A stretch of DNA of 64,000 nt from Halorubrum rutilum (GTDB taxonomy: Archaea; Halobacteriota; Halobacteria; Halobacteriales; Haloferacaceae), in the NCBI RefSeq assembly GCF_024494565.1, contig NZ_JANHDN010000003.1:1-64000 (forward strand), written 5' to 3'. A program made the translations under genes and the position numbers. Below, piece after piece: positions 34,915 through 42,591 of this stretch. The notes under the pieces are model-generated. The model did no database searches, was not told the DNA's origin, and was given only the letters and a program-made list of their open reading frames with translations. How positions within the stretch are numbered: the first letter of the stretch is position 1; each line of letters begins with the position of its first letter.

Positions 34915-34949
34915 GTTTGTGTCTCGCCGCGATGGGTGCCGGCGAGACA
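34915..34949 (+). promoter_or_regulatory. GTTTGT-box hairpin leader, copy D
   Basis: GTTTGTG overlapping stem TGTCTCGCCG, loop CGATGGGTGC and stem CGGCGAGACA: ten perfect pairs. The ATG of the next gene is 17 bp downstream (34967). Lies 58 bp from the right-hand boundary of the IS1341 element. Confidence 0.65.
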
Positions 34950-34966
34950 ACCGCCGGCGTGATTCG

Positions 34967-35539
34967 ATGTCGACCCGCTGTCAACTCCGGTTCGTTCGGA
35001 CCCTCGACGATGGCCGGACAACCGATCCGACCGCGCCAGTTGCACAGGTGTACACTCATTCTGACGGGTATCCAGCAGGCATCCTCGGACAACTCCACCA
35101 ACTCAAACAGTTGTTGGAGGCGACGACCAGCGTGCGGGGGCCGGGGTACGCGGCCGCCCAGTACGTGTTCCTCGACATGCTCACGACGCTGCCGCTGTAT
35201 CTCGATCCAACGCGAGATGCTGATCGACGTGTTGACGCGCAGTCGCCCGTCGACGTCTGTGATCCGGCTCGGATGCAACATCTCTCCCAGCCACTGTTTC
35301 TGCTCGGCCACGGGATTGAGGATCCCCAAGCGGGCATCCATGGGGATGAGGAGTATCTGTACATCGTCGCGATCCCGCCCTACGAGCTGGCACAGGTGGA
35401 GCCGCCCGCGTGGCAGGTGGCCGTGAGCGAGCCGTGCGGTTTCCCGCGGTGGGACGATCAGACGAGCGACGCGTTCACCGAGGCCACGTGGCAGTTCGAG
35501 GGATCGCTCACGGACGCGATCAACTCCTTCTGTGATTAA
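34967..35539 (+). CDS. Hypothetical protein under leader D
   Basis: 190 residues starting MSTRCQLRFV. The sequence has QVYTHSDGYPAGILGQLHQL near residue 28, AAQYVFLDMLTTLPLYLD, and DEEYLYIVAIPPYELAQVEPPAWQVAV. No family that I recognise. The H-S-D-G-Y-P motif is common in plasmid- and phage-borne proteins of unknown function. Placed under the same leader as the ArdC-like and GHKL genes, so probably co-regulated. ATG chosen for position after the hairpin; an upstream GTG would run through it. Confidence 0.6.
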   Translation: MSTRCQLRFVRTLDDGRTTDPTAPVAQVYTHSDGYPAGILGQLHQLKQLLEATTSVRGPGYAAAQYVFLDMLTTLPLYLDPTRDADRRVDAQSPVDVCDPARMQHLSQPLFLLGHGIEDPQAGIHGDEEYLYIVAIPPYELAQVEPPAWQVAVSEPCGFPRWDDQTSDAFTEATWQFEGSLTDAINSFCD

Positions 35540-35576
35540 CCTACACTGGTAGCGATCTGCGGGGTCTGTTGGATAA
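35536..35576. repeat. Imperfect inverted repeat related to 20161 and 38228
   Basis: TTAACCTACA (35536-35545) and TGTTGGATAA (35567-35576), one mismatch per arm against the 20161 copy. The first 24 nt match 38228-38251 with four differences, so the two share ancestry. It overlaps the stop of the leader-D gene. Confidence 0.5.
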
Positions 35577-35678
35577 CAATCCGCGGCTGTGACCAGTTGC
35601 TGATCGAGACTTCACCGGTTCTCTTTCCCCACCACATGTGGCGCAACATGTATTTTATGCGAGCGTATACCGCTGCGT

Positions 35679-35899
35679 ATGGCAACTGACGACCCCCCGA
35701 GGAAACCACGGTCAGCGACCGGGGGATGGTAACAATCCCGGCAGCCATCCGTCGGCGTCTTGACATTGAGCCTGGCGACAAGCTTCGGTGGACGACTGAC
35801 GACGAGGGGACCCTCTTTGTGGAGGTCGTCAAGCAGCGCTACGGCGCGTTCGATGACTTCGAGCCAGTCCCGATGGGGGGTGGTGGATCTGACACGTAG
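35679..35899 (+). pseudogene. Broken AbrB/MazE-type antitoxin, cut by an IS element
   Basis: The ATG frame (MATDDPPRKP…) stops after 17 codons. One base away, the frame reads EETTVSDRGMVTIPAAIRRR then DIEPGDKLRWTTDDEG, an unmistakable SpoVT/AbrB antitoxin. The switch occurs at a run of six C (35692-35697); seven would restore the frame. The C-terminus runs into the left end of the IS1341 element at 35890 and stops there. A fragment of a PIN toxin lies on the far side at 37785, so this was a vapBC-type operon. Confidence 0.75.
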
Positions 35900-35989
35900 C
35901 GAGCGGAAGCCCACCCCTTTCAGGGATGGGTGCAAGCGATAGGCACAGAGAACCAGTCCACAGCCGACACTCTTGCCGTGATTCCCGCG

Positions 35990-36223
35990 TCATGATTGTT
36001 CGGTGGGCCACCAGACGACAGCGCGACTGCCAACTTTCCATCGCTCTACTTGACCTTTCTCTTCCAACTCTCGAAGCCGCCGAAGAACGGTCCGTTTCGG
36101 CGCATTCACCACGTCTGCTAACAATCCGGCAGTTGCCACTGGCTTGTCTATCTGGTTGAATCCATCTAACACTGTTTTGCCTGTCAGCGTTCGTGGCCGA
36201 CCACCGCTCGATTCCTCACTCAT
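35990..36223 (-). CDS. Winged-helix regulator carried inside the IS1341 element
   Basis: 77 residues. LDGFNQIDKPVATAGLLADVVNAPKRTVLRRLRELEEKGQVERWKVG is a clear winged helix-turn-helix with recognition helix around residues 40-55. It lies between the element's left end and tnpB, divergent from tnpB (92 bp between starts), so it may repress tnpB or the omega-RNA. I have not seen a wHTH gene as a standard part of IS1341 elements. Confidence 0.7.
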   Translation of the reverse strand: MSEESSGGRPRTLTGKTVLDGFNQIDKPVATAGLLADVVNAPKRTVLRRLRELEEKGQVERWKVGSRAVVWWPTEQS

Positions 36224-36314
36224 GTACTAGCGTTGTACGGCATCAGTCAAAAACACTGGACATACTCGAAATCGTAGCCTTTACACTATTGTCGTACGTG
36301 AGACAAAATAGACG

Positions 36315-37736
36315 ATGGCGGCCACAACCGGTGAAAAGCGAACGCGAACTAACATCTTCACTCTCGCTCCCCGCGAGGAGTGGAAGAAGGTGTGCCTCAT
36401 CGAGTTGCTAGACTCGGCAACCGCCCTTGTCAACATTGTCACCTACCACCGCTGCCAAGCTCACTTCGACGACAATCAGACGCGAAGCGACGTGTGGAAT
36501 GCCATCACGAAAACCGAGATACGAAACCGCTTCCGTCCAGTCCTCGGTCGGGCGATCACTGATAAGATGCTCGACAAATGTGATGAACAGTGGAATGCAT
36601 TTTTCGAGCAACTCGACAACTACTACGACGGTGAACGCGACGACAAACCCGGCGTCCCCGGCTACTGGAAAGACGACGACAAGCGCGTACTGAAAGCGTG
36701 CATCCGTAACGACGCCTACACTGTCGAGTGGGGCGAACACAGCCGGATCGAACTCGCACTCGGCAGCGAGTTAAAAGAGAAGTACGGCATTCCACTCAAC
36801 AAACGCATTCGCGTTCCGATAAAGGGCAATCCACAGTACGACGGTCACGGTGGGCGCTTGGAGTTGGTGTACGACCGATCCGCCGAATCATTCACGGCAA
36901 AGCAGCCAGTCACATTTCTGCATGACACAACACGGGCCACGGATTCCAGCGACAAGGGATGCGTGGCCGCCGTGGATGTCGGTGCGAACAACTTCGTCGC
37001 CGTCACCACCACCAACGGCCACCAGCGCGTCTTTCACGCCCGTCCACTATTCGACCGCTTCCACCACTACACCGAACGAATCGGTGAGTTACAGTCTCAG
37101 CTTCCTGCACAGACGGATAGCAGTCGGTTGGTAGAGAAACTGTATGCGAAGCGCACGAGACACCGCAATCACGCTCAAGATGCGCTCGTTCGCCACCTCA
37201 CACGTCTCTTCTCAGAGTGGGGTGTTGAGAAAGTATTTGTCGGGAAGTTAGATGATGTCCGTGAGAAACACTGGTCAGCGACAGTCAATGAGAAGACGGA
37301 TCTGTTCTGGGCGCACGGTCGCTTCCGTCGCAGAATGCAGACCGTCCTAGAGGGGCAGTGTGGCATCAGTGTCGAAGAAAAGTCAGGGGCAGGTACATCC
37401 AGTCACTGCCCACGCTGCGATGAAGAGGCGCACGTCTCGCGCAACGGCGACGTGTTCCAATGTGGCGGATGTGGTTTTGAAGGCCACAGTGATGTGGTGG
37501 GAAGCGAGAATTTCCTGCAAAGCATGGTGGATGGCGATGTTGATTTCACCGGAAGAAGGCCGATGGCACGGCCTGTGGACTCAGGTCGGAACGGGCCTGA
37601 GAGGGGACACCAGACAGTGCCCCGCCTCGAGTGGGACGATCACTGCTGGCGACAGCGTGGTCACGCGACCAAAAAGGAGCCCACAAACCAGAGTACCCGC
37701 AAGGGGAATCTTGCCTCAGAGTTAGGACCGGCCTGA
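36315..37736 (+). CDS. tnpB: TnpB with relocated RuvC glutamate
   Basis: 473 residues. RuvC-I AAVDVGANNFVAV near residue 220. The usual RuvC-II glutamate position is Gly (KVFVGKLDDVRE), while ISVEEKSGAGTSSHCPRC just before the zinc finger provides an alternative Glu. Zinc finger CPRC … CGGC and RuvC-III GHSDVVGSENFL follow. A long Arg/Thr-rich tail (SMVDGDVDFTGRRPMARPV) covers the region expected to encode omega-RNA. Longer than the 409-414-residue copies because of N-terminal and C-terminal additions. Probably active by the rearranged-site logic (inference). Confidence 0.82.
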   Translation: MAATTGEKRTRTNIFTLAPREEWKKVCLIELLDSATALVNIVTYHRCQAHFDDNQTRSDVWNAITKTEIRNRFRPVLGRAITDKMLDKCDEQWNAFFEQLDNYYDGERDDKPGVPGYWKDDDKRVLKACIRNDAYTVEWGEHSRIELALGSELKEKYGIPLNKRIRVPIKGNPQYDGHGGRLELVYDRSAESFTAKQPVTFLHDTTRATDSSDKGCVAAVDVGANNFVAVTTTNGHQRVFHARPLFDRFHHYTERIGELQSQLPAQTDSSRLVEKLYAKRTRHRNHAQDALVRHLTRLFSEWGVEKVFVGKLDDVREKHWSATVNEKTDLFWAHGRFRRRMQTVLEGQCGISVEEKSGAGTSSHCPRCDEEAHVSRNGDVFQCGGCGFEGHSDVVGSENFLQSMVDGDVDFTGRRPMARPVDSGRNGPERGHQTVPRLEWDDHCWRQRGHATKKEPTNQSTRKGNLASELGPA

Positions 37737-37784
37737 ATCACCCACCGAGGAATCCCACGGCTTCAGCCGTGGGAGGATGTCAAG

Positions 37785-38084
37785 AACTACATCGCCCTCG
37801 AAACGCTCAACTGGATACACAATCGGAAGCGACACGAGACGGCCGTCGAGACATATGAGCGGCTAAATCAGTCTGCTGGGTTTGAACTGCTCCACGCGGC
37901 CCAGAAGGATTTCACCACCGCTGTAACTCTCTTCCAGACCGATGAGGGCCTATCTTTCGGCGACGCGACCATTGCTGCATATATGGAGCGAGAAGAGATT
38001 GAGTACCTCTATTCGTTTGATGGCGACTTCGACACAATCCAGGGTATCACCCGGCTAGAGACGCCAGACAATCCCTTCCAGTGA
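37785..38084 (+). pseudogene. PIN toxin remnant, N-terminus lost to IS insertion
   Basis: A 99-codon open frame starting right after the element's right end: NYIALETLNWIHNRKRHETA then GFELLHAAQKDFTTA, FGDATIAAYMEREEIEYLYS and TRLETPDNPF. This is the C-terminal two thirds of a VapC-type PIN protein including the second and third acidic sites. The first aspartate region is missing and no start codon exists. Toxin is dead; its antitoxin is also broken. Confidence 0.75.
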
Positions 38085-38227
38085 AGGATGGTGTCGGATT
38101 CAGTCTGATCCCGCATGTCAAGTATTTCCTTGTCTCTCTGTGTTATCACATCGTTTGGGAATACACGGCAGCCATCGCAGACCGACTACAGATTTCGTAA
38201 TGATGGGTGCCGACGAGTGTAGGTAAA

Positions 38228-38259
38228 TTAACCAACACTGGCAGTGATCTGTTGGTTAA
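38228..38259. repeat. Inverted repeat TTAACCAACA…TGTTGGTTAA
   Basis: Perfect 10-bp arms, 12-nt spacer that itself contains part of CACTG-G-CAGTG. Third member of the family at 20161 and 35536. Followed immediately by the CAGAGGCC/GGCCTCTG hairpin. Confidence 0.6.
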
Positions 38260-38260
38260 G

Positions 38261-38285
38261 CAGAGGCCCCCCGCAGCGGCCTCTG
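38261..38285. terminator. Perfect 8-bp hairpin CAGAGGCC/GGCCTCTG
   Basis: Stem 38261-38268 with 38278-38285 around CCCCGCAGC-type loop. No T-run follows, so archaeal termination is doubtful. It may be one half of a composite site with the adjacent inverted repeat. Confidence 0.35.
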
Positions 38286-38806
38286 TTCACCGCCGAAACG
38301 AGAGATTATACCTTCCGCTTTTCTGGATCATACATTCTCTGTTAAGTGTCATCTGAACTGAGTTTCAATGTGGGTGCAGTGTTGCCGGCCGGGATCGCGG
38401 GGACATCAACAATGACAGTACTCGGTGTGGCTATCGCCTTCATTCCCAGATTAACAATCACGTGTGTTATTCGGCCCGCCATCTAACGATCAAGGTGGCC
38501 TCACTCGTTCTGCATCTACTTGGGCAGTGGCTGGACCCAGTGTCGCGGTCGGCTGGACAGGTGTGTCCGTACCGGCCCGCCCCGCTCGCCGCTGCCGCCC
38601 TCCGCGTCGCTCGCGACCGACCATTCCGGGCGGGCTTCCGCTCCGGTAGGTGCGGTTCCTGCCGGGCTAAAGTGCATGTGCCCTCGACGCCAGCGGGAAA
38701 GAGCGGGGGGCTGCGCGGCGTGGCTGCTCACCCCCCACGCTTTCTCCGCTGGCCGCTCGCTCCGGGCGGGTCGGCGCGCGGTGCTGGGTGGGGCCACCTC
38801 ATGCAG
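38286..38806. other. Intergenic region before the OB-fold gene, no gene supported
   Basis: An AT-rich first 170 bp followed by a very G+C-rich 350 bp. Long open frames on both strands here reflect composition and show no family features. Nothing recognised. Confidence 0.35.
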
Positions 38807-38934
38807 GCGCGCTCTCGCTCGCGCCTTCGCGAGCGCCCTACCGGGCGCGAGCGAGAGCGCGCAGATGGTTCTGTCGGTCGTTGTCGTCGGAAAACCGCGA
38901 TGTTGGAGCATCGCGGAGTCGGCGCGCGAGCGCC
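38807..38934 (+). promoter_or_regulatory. Array of three perfect hairpins upstream of the OB-fold gene
   Basis: First, a 19-bp perfect inverted repeat (38807-38825 with 38844-38862, 18-nt loop). Second, CCGCGATG-TTGGAG-CATCGCGG (38895-38916). Third, GGCGC-GCGA-GCGCC (38921-38934). The gene starts at 38954. Such a concentration suggests a structured leader, a ssDNA-folding site or a transfer/replication signal. Confidence 0.5.
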
Positions 38935-38953
38935 TTCGGATCGGTGAGATCCA

Positions 38954-39832
38954 ATGTCTAGTAACAACTCGAGTCGCAAGGTCGTTACGGTGGATGAACA
39001 GGCATTCGAACGACCCGAAGACGCCGGCGTCGACGAGGACGGCTTCGAGGTCGTCGACGACAAGCCAGCGTTCCGGGCGACGGTCCAGCAGGAAACGCAG
39101 GCGACGGTGGATGCAAACCACCCTGACGCGGGGGTTGACAGACTCTCGCTCGCAGCCGAGGAGCGAGCAATGGCGCGCGAGGCCGAGAAAGCACGCACCC
39201 GCGCACGGTGGGATCGTCGACAGACAGCTGACAGAGAAGCCCGGACGCGGCAGGTCGCAGCTGAGGGATGTCGCCAGCGGCGCGAGACGTTCGCCGAGCG
39301 GCGTGCCGCCGTGGACCCGTGGGCAGATCCGGCGCGGGCGGATCCTCGCGAGTCGCTCACCCAAGAAAAGCTTGCGCAAGTGAACAAGACCGCCAGACGG
39401 ATCGCTACCAATCGGACAGGGTGGACGGCTGCGGCGGTGAGCAGGCGGCTCGCCACACAGGTCGCTGACGGACAGGATCTACCGACGGCAACCGTGCGGG
39501 TCGCTGAGCAGGTGCGGACGGCGCCCGGGACCGTCATTCCGATCGACGCGGTCGGCGACGTTAATCGCTCTACGGTGAGCATCACCGGCGAGTGGGTCGA
39601 AGACTGGGAACCGACAAGTCCGGCCATTAGCCAAGTCGGGTTGCTTGCGGATGACACCGGTCAGATCAAGGTAACCGTCTGGACAAAGTCAGATCAACCA
39701 CGCATCGACGAGGGCGAGCGTATCCGGATCTTCAATGCCAAGACGAGCTGGTACGAGGGCCGGGTGTCGGTGGCGCTGACGCGGCGCTCACAGCTTGGCT
39801 TCCCCGAGCGCGACCGGTGGTGGGAAAGGTAG
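38954..39832 (+). CDS. RPA-like OB-fold ssDNA-binding protein
   Basis: 292 residues. The N-terminal 140 residues are charged and helical (REAEKARTRARWDRRQTADR). The C-terminal part has an OB-fold: ITGEWVEDWEPTSPAISQVG, LLADDTGQIKVTVWTKSD, IRIFNAKTSWYEGRVSVALT, the pattern of haloarchaeal RPA-family proteins. A single OB-fold without a zinc finger is short for a chromosomal RPA, so it is probably an element-encoded SSB. Plus strand, last gene of the accessory block; preceded by the hairpin array. Confidence 0.72.
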   Translation: MSSNNSSRKVVTVDEQAFERPEDAGVDEDGFEVVDDKPAFRATVQQETQATVDANHPDAGVDRLSLAAEERAMAREAEKARTRARWDRRQTADREARTRQVAAEGCRQRRETFAERRAAVDPWADPARADPRESLTQEKLAQVNKTARRIATNRTGWTAAAVSRRLATQVADGQDLPTATVRVAEQVRTAPGTVIPIDAVGDVNRSTVSITGEWVEDWEPTSPAISQVGLLADDTGQIKVTVWTKSDQPRIDEGERIRIFNAKTSWYEGRVSVALTRRSQLGFPERDRWWER

Positions 39833-40241
39833 GCCAACGTCTCCCCTTTTTGCCGGAGGATCGGCATGGTGAAGCATCAATTGTCACGCCGGCGGGCCCG
39901 CTGATCGGTGTGGACGCACCAGCCAGCCACACCCCACCACCCCGCCCACCGCTCCGTGCTCGCTCCCTGTGGTCGCTGCGCGCGCAGCCACAACCTCGCT
40001 ACAGTTGGGAGGCTCAAACGGATATTGTTGGACGAACAAGAACGAATCAAGTGCCGACTCAGGGGTGCGATCGGGGCATCGCGCCGACCGGCTACACCGC
40101 AGACAGCGGCTTCACCTCAATTCCGATCCGCGAAGTAGTGATTGGGATACGACTATAACCATCCACTCTGTCGAGGTCGTCGACGATCACACACGTACGA
40201 CAGGGGAGTTGATACCAACTCTCTGACTATCGGATCGGTAC
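39833..40241. other. Intergenic boundary region, no gene supported
   Basis: About 400 bp between the OB-fold gene and chromosomal-type genes, so the likely edge of the accessory island. No tRNA, integrase or obvious direct repeat marks an attachment site. One small palindrome (GCTGCGCGCGCAGC) lies near 39976-39989. Confidence 0.35.
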
Positions 40242-40703
40242 TCAAAACCAGCCGTTCACCGTTTCGGCCGCCTCGACATAGGCTCGGACGTACTCGTGAC
40301 ACGGGTCAGGCGGCGATCGGAACACCCGAAACGCGTCGTGCTGGTCGTCCGGTTCTGGCTCACCGTCGATGACATCGACCACGTACCCGTTCGCCAGGTA
40401 GTGTTTCGACTCGACGCCCGGCACGTCCGACGTGTCGTACAGGTGTTCGAACGCCCCGAGCGACTCGACGATCTCGACTTCGATCCCGAGTTCCTCGGCG
40501 GCGACCCGGCCAACTGCCTCGCGTCGCGTCTCGCCTTTCAGCACGCGCCCGCCGGGGATGAACCAGTACCCCTTCGCCGGCTCGTTCGTCCGGCATCCGA
40601 GCACCACACCGCCGTCGCGCCTGATCACCAGATCGACGGAGACGATCGGCGCGTTGGCGACGATCGTCCGCCAGTCGTCGGCGGGGATCCAGTCGTCGTC
40701 CAT
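40242..40703 (-). CDS. NUDIX hydrolase (GDP-mannose hydrolase-like)
   Basis: 153 residues starting MDDDWIPADDW; the frame is open further upstream but this ATG matches family length. IPGGRVLKGETRREAVGRVA followed by AEELGIEVEI is the Nudix box (G-x5-E-x7-RE-x-EELG variant). The C-terminal part (DQHDAFRVFRSPP) resembles GDP-mannose mannosyl hydrolases. Hydrolyses a nucleoside-diphosphate linked substrate; exact one unknown. Confidence 0.82.
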   Translation of the reverse strand: MDDDWIPADDWRTIVANAPIVSVDLVIRRDGGVVLGCRTNEPAKGYWFIPGGRVLKGETRREAVGRVAAEELGIEVEIVESLGAFEHLYDTSDVPGVESKHYLANGYVVDVIDGEPEPDDQHDAFRVFRSPPDPCHEYVRAYVEAAETVNGWF

Positions 40704-40753
40704 ACGTGACGGAACGCGCGTAGAGCCAAGAGTGTGTTTTCTCGGAGCACCGA

Positions 40754-41179
40754 TCAGCGCCAGAGCGTTCCGAGTCGGTTCTGAACCCACGGGAGGACCG
40801 TCGTTTCCAGAACACGCGTGAGGTCTGTCGGATAGGTCCGGTCGACTGCCGCGTCCGTCCGGGCATCGGGAAGGGGATGGAAGTGATCGCGTGCGTTATA
40901 TGGCTGGTCGTGTCTGTCCCAGCGACACCGACGCCGGTCGCCCGCGAACGCCTCGAGATACGAGACATGGAACTCGCCGTTCGTGTAGGCACGGATTTCG
41001 AGGGATATCTCGTCGATGTCAGCCGGGTACCCCTCCGTGTCGAGCCGAACGACCAGCGTCTCGGGTTGGGTGGCCGGAAACAGCGATGTCGCGTCGACGG
41101 CGTCTTGACGCCCGAGTAGTCGGCCGATGTATCGGAGCGTCGCCTCGTCGACGGTGCGAGACCCGTCCGTATCGCTCAC
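40754..41179 (-). CDS. Small protein paired with HTH regulator
   Basis: 141 residues from a GTG start at 41179 (VSDTDGSRTVDEATLRYIGR) that sits 3 bp after the stop of the HTH gene. It contains FPATQPETLVVRLDTEGYPA, FHVSYLEAFAGDRRRCRWDRH and HDQPYNARDHFHPLPDA. The YNARDHFHPPP-type motif is typical of TumE-like/DUF6516-type toxin families associated with HTH antitoxins. I treat the pair as a putative TA or regulator module. Confidence 0.55.
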   Translation of the reverse strand: MSDTDGSRTVDEATLRYIGRLLGRQDAVDATSLFPATQPETLVVRLDTEGYPADIDEISLEIRAYTNGEFHVSYLEAFAGDRRRCRWDRHDQPYNARDHFHPLPDARTDAAVDRTYPTDLTRVLETTVLPWVQNRLGTLWR

Positions 41180-41181
41180 GG

Positions 41182-41715
41182 TTACGCCGGTTCCTCTTCG
41201 AACGACGAGTCGCCGGCACGCTCCTGTCGAACCGCTTCCAGTCGTTCGATCCGTCTCCGAACCGTTCGCCACTCGCTCAACGCGAGCCAGACATCTTCGA
41301 CATCGTCGTAGTCGGCGTGATCGAGCGCGTCGACCGCACTCGGGTCATCCACGCCGAACTGCTCTCGGAACGCCCGCTCTTCGGCGGTGAGCTCACCGAG
41401 CGTTTCACGCAGGTCGCTCATCGACCGCTCCCCGAGGCGATCGCGGAGACGCCACTCGAAGTACGATTCGTTCCGCACGTACGTGGCCGGTGTGTTGGAG
41501 ACGAGGTCGACGACGCCGATATCGGCGAGTCGGCTGAGGTGTCGGCGGGCGGTGTCCGGTGCACAGGACGCGCGCTCCGCGATCTCCGGGACGCCAGCGG
41601 GATCGTACAGTTGGAGCGCGACGCGGTACACCCGCTCGTCGGCCGGGGCGGCTGTGAGCTCCTCGCTGAACCCCGACGCAAGTTTGAGGTTCGCGGGTGG
41701 ATCGCCGGCGGTCAT
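41182..41715 (-). CDS. Winged HTH protein (DUF7342-type)
   Basis: 177 residues. ERASCAPDTARRHLSRLADIGVVD is the helix-turn-helix (about residues 45-70) and ESYFEWRLRDRLG follows. The C-terminal half is a coiled-coil region (LALSEWRTVRRRIERLEAVRQERAG). A TATA-like TTTATTTCG about 28 bp upstream of the ATG indicates a leaderless mRNA. Likely regulates itself and the downstream small gene. Confidence 0.7.
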   Translation of the reverse strand: MTAGDPPANLKLASGFSEELTAAPADERVYRVALQLYDPAGVPEIAERASCAPDTARRHLSRLADIGVVDLVSNTPATYVRNESYFEWRLRDRLGERSMSDLRETLGELTAEERAFREQFGVDDPSAVDALDHADYDDVEDVWLALSEWRTVRRRIERLEAVRQERAGDSSFEEEPA

Positions 41716-41919
41716 GGCTGTATACTCGCGATCAAACGAAATAAATCTGCTGTAGACTATTCAATTAGCGTCGAATACAAATCACGGTCCTCTCTGCGCG
41801 TGCTGAACGTGCTCGCTTTCGGATGGAAGCTTCGGGAACGGGAGTCGTCTCTCAGAGATGTCGAGACGCGATTGCGACTGGTCGGCAGTTCCAACAACAC
41901 GGACCACCACCGACCGACT

Positions 41920-42510
41920 ATGACGCTCGATCCGGACGCGGTTGCAGACGACTTCGCCACGGGCGACACCGCCGAGACGAATCGGATCATCGACGCGATC
42001 GACGACCTCGAAACGAGCGAGCGCTACCGGCTGTACGACGACCTGCTTGACGCGTGCCAGCCCGTGTTCGCGGACGCGGAGGACGGCTACGTCCGCCAGT
42101 CGGTCGTCCGCGCGCTCCGCGAGGCGTATCCGGGCGTCGAGCGGACCCCCGGCGGCGTCGACGAGCTCAATGTCGAAGACGCGTCCCGGACCGATGTCGC
42201 CGCTCAGCGCGGCCGGCACGTGACGTTCCTCCTCGACGCACTCGACGATCCCGACGGCCGCGTCCGAGTCACGGCCGCCGACGCGTTCGACCTGCTCGCC
42301 GTCGGGCTCGGCATGGCGGGTCTGGCCGACGAGCGTGATCGGATCGCGGCGGATCTTAAGTCGCTCGCGGCGAACCAGCCCGAAGAGAAACGGAAACACA
42401 CCGAACAGGCGCGCGAGGCGCTGGAGCAGCTCGGCGTCGCTGGGATGCTCGCCGACGCGCTGTCAGAAGGAAACGACGAGGGGGTGGACGACGCGAGCGT
42501 CGACGGCTAA
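41920..42510 (+). CDS. Helical-repeat (HEAT-like) cytosolic protein
   Basis: 196 residues starting MTLDPDAVADDF. Helical pairs such as TNRIIDAIDDLETSERYRLY, GYVRQSVVRALREAYPGVER and GRVRVTAADAFDLLAVGLG look like HEAT or armadillo repeats. A long in-frame extension upstream is open only because of composition; this ATG follows a plausible promoter region. Function unknown. Confidence 0.6.
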   Translation: MTLDPDAVADDFATGDTAETNRIIDAIDDLETSERYRLYDDLLDACQPVFADAEDGYVRQSVVRALREAYPGVERTPGGVDELNVEDASRTDVAAQRGRHVTFLLDALDDPDGRVRVTAADAFDLLAVGLGMAGLADERDRIAADLKSLAANQPEEKRKHTEQAREALEQLGVAGMLADALSEGNDEGVDDASVDG

Positions 42511-42591
42511 CCCCACGGGCCACCTCGGACTGCGTGACCACCACGATAATCGGTATGAAGATTGAGTACGTTGCGGACACAACTAACTCGC

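Larger units (their letters stand above)
35890..37783 (+). mobile_element. IS1341-type IS200/IS605 element, ~1.9 kb, with tnpB and a wHTH passenger
   Basis: Left end TGACACGTAGCGAGCGGAAG followed by a CCCACCCC/GGGATGGG hairpin. Right end hairpin TCCCACGG-CTTCAG-CCGTGGGA (37753-37774) then GGATGTCAA, the TCAA cleavage type. Inserted in a toxin-antitoxin operon; the antitoxin 3' end and about 45 codons of the toxin are gone, so insertion was accompanied by deletion. Same left end as the mini-element at 20286. Confidence 0.75.

Noticed and set aside
38093..38125. Sequence resembling an IS1341 left end (GTGTCGGATTC) after the PIN remnant
   Set aside because: The similarity is only about 11 bases and no hairpin accompanies it, so I do not claim another element.
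38516..39379. Pairs of long open frames on both strands before and over the OB-fold gene
   Set aside because: Composition-driven; only the plus-strand frame from 38954 has a coherent fold.
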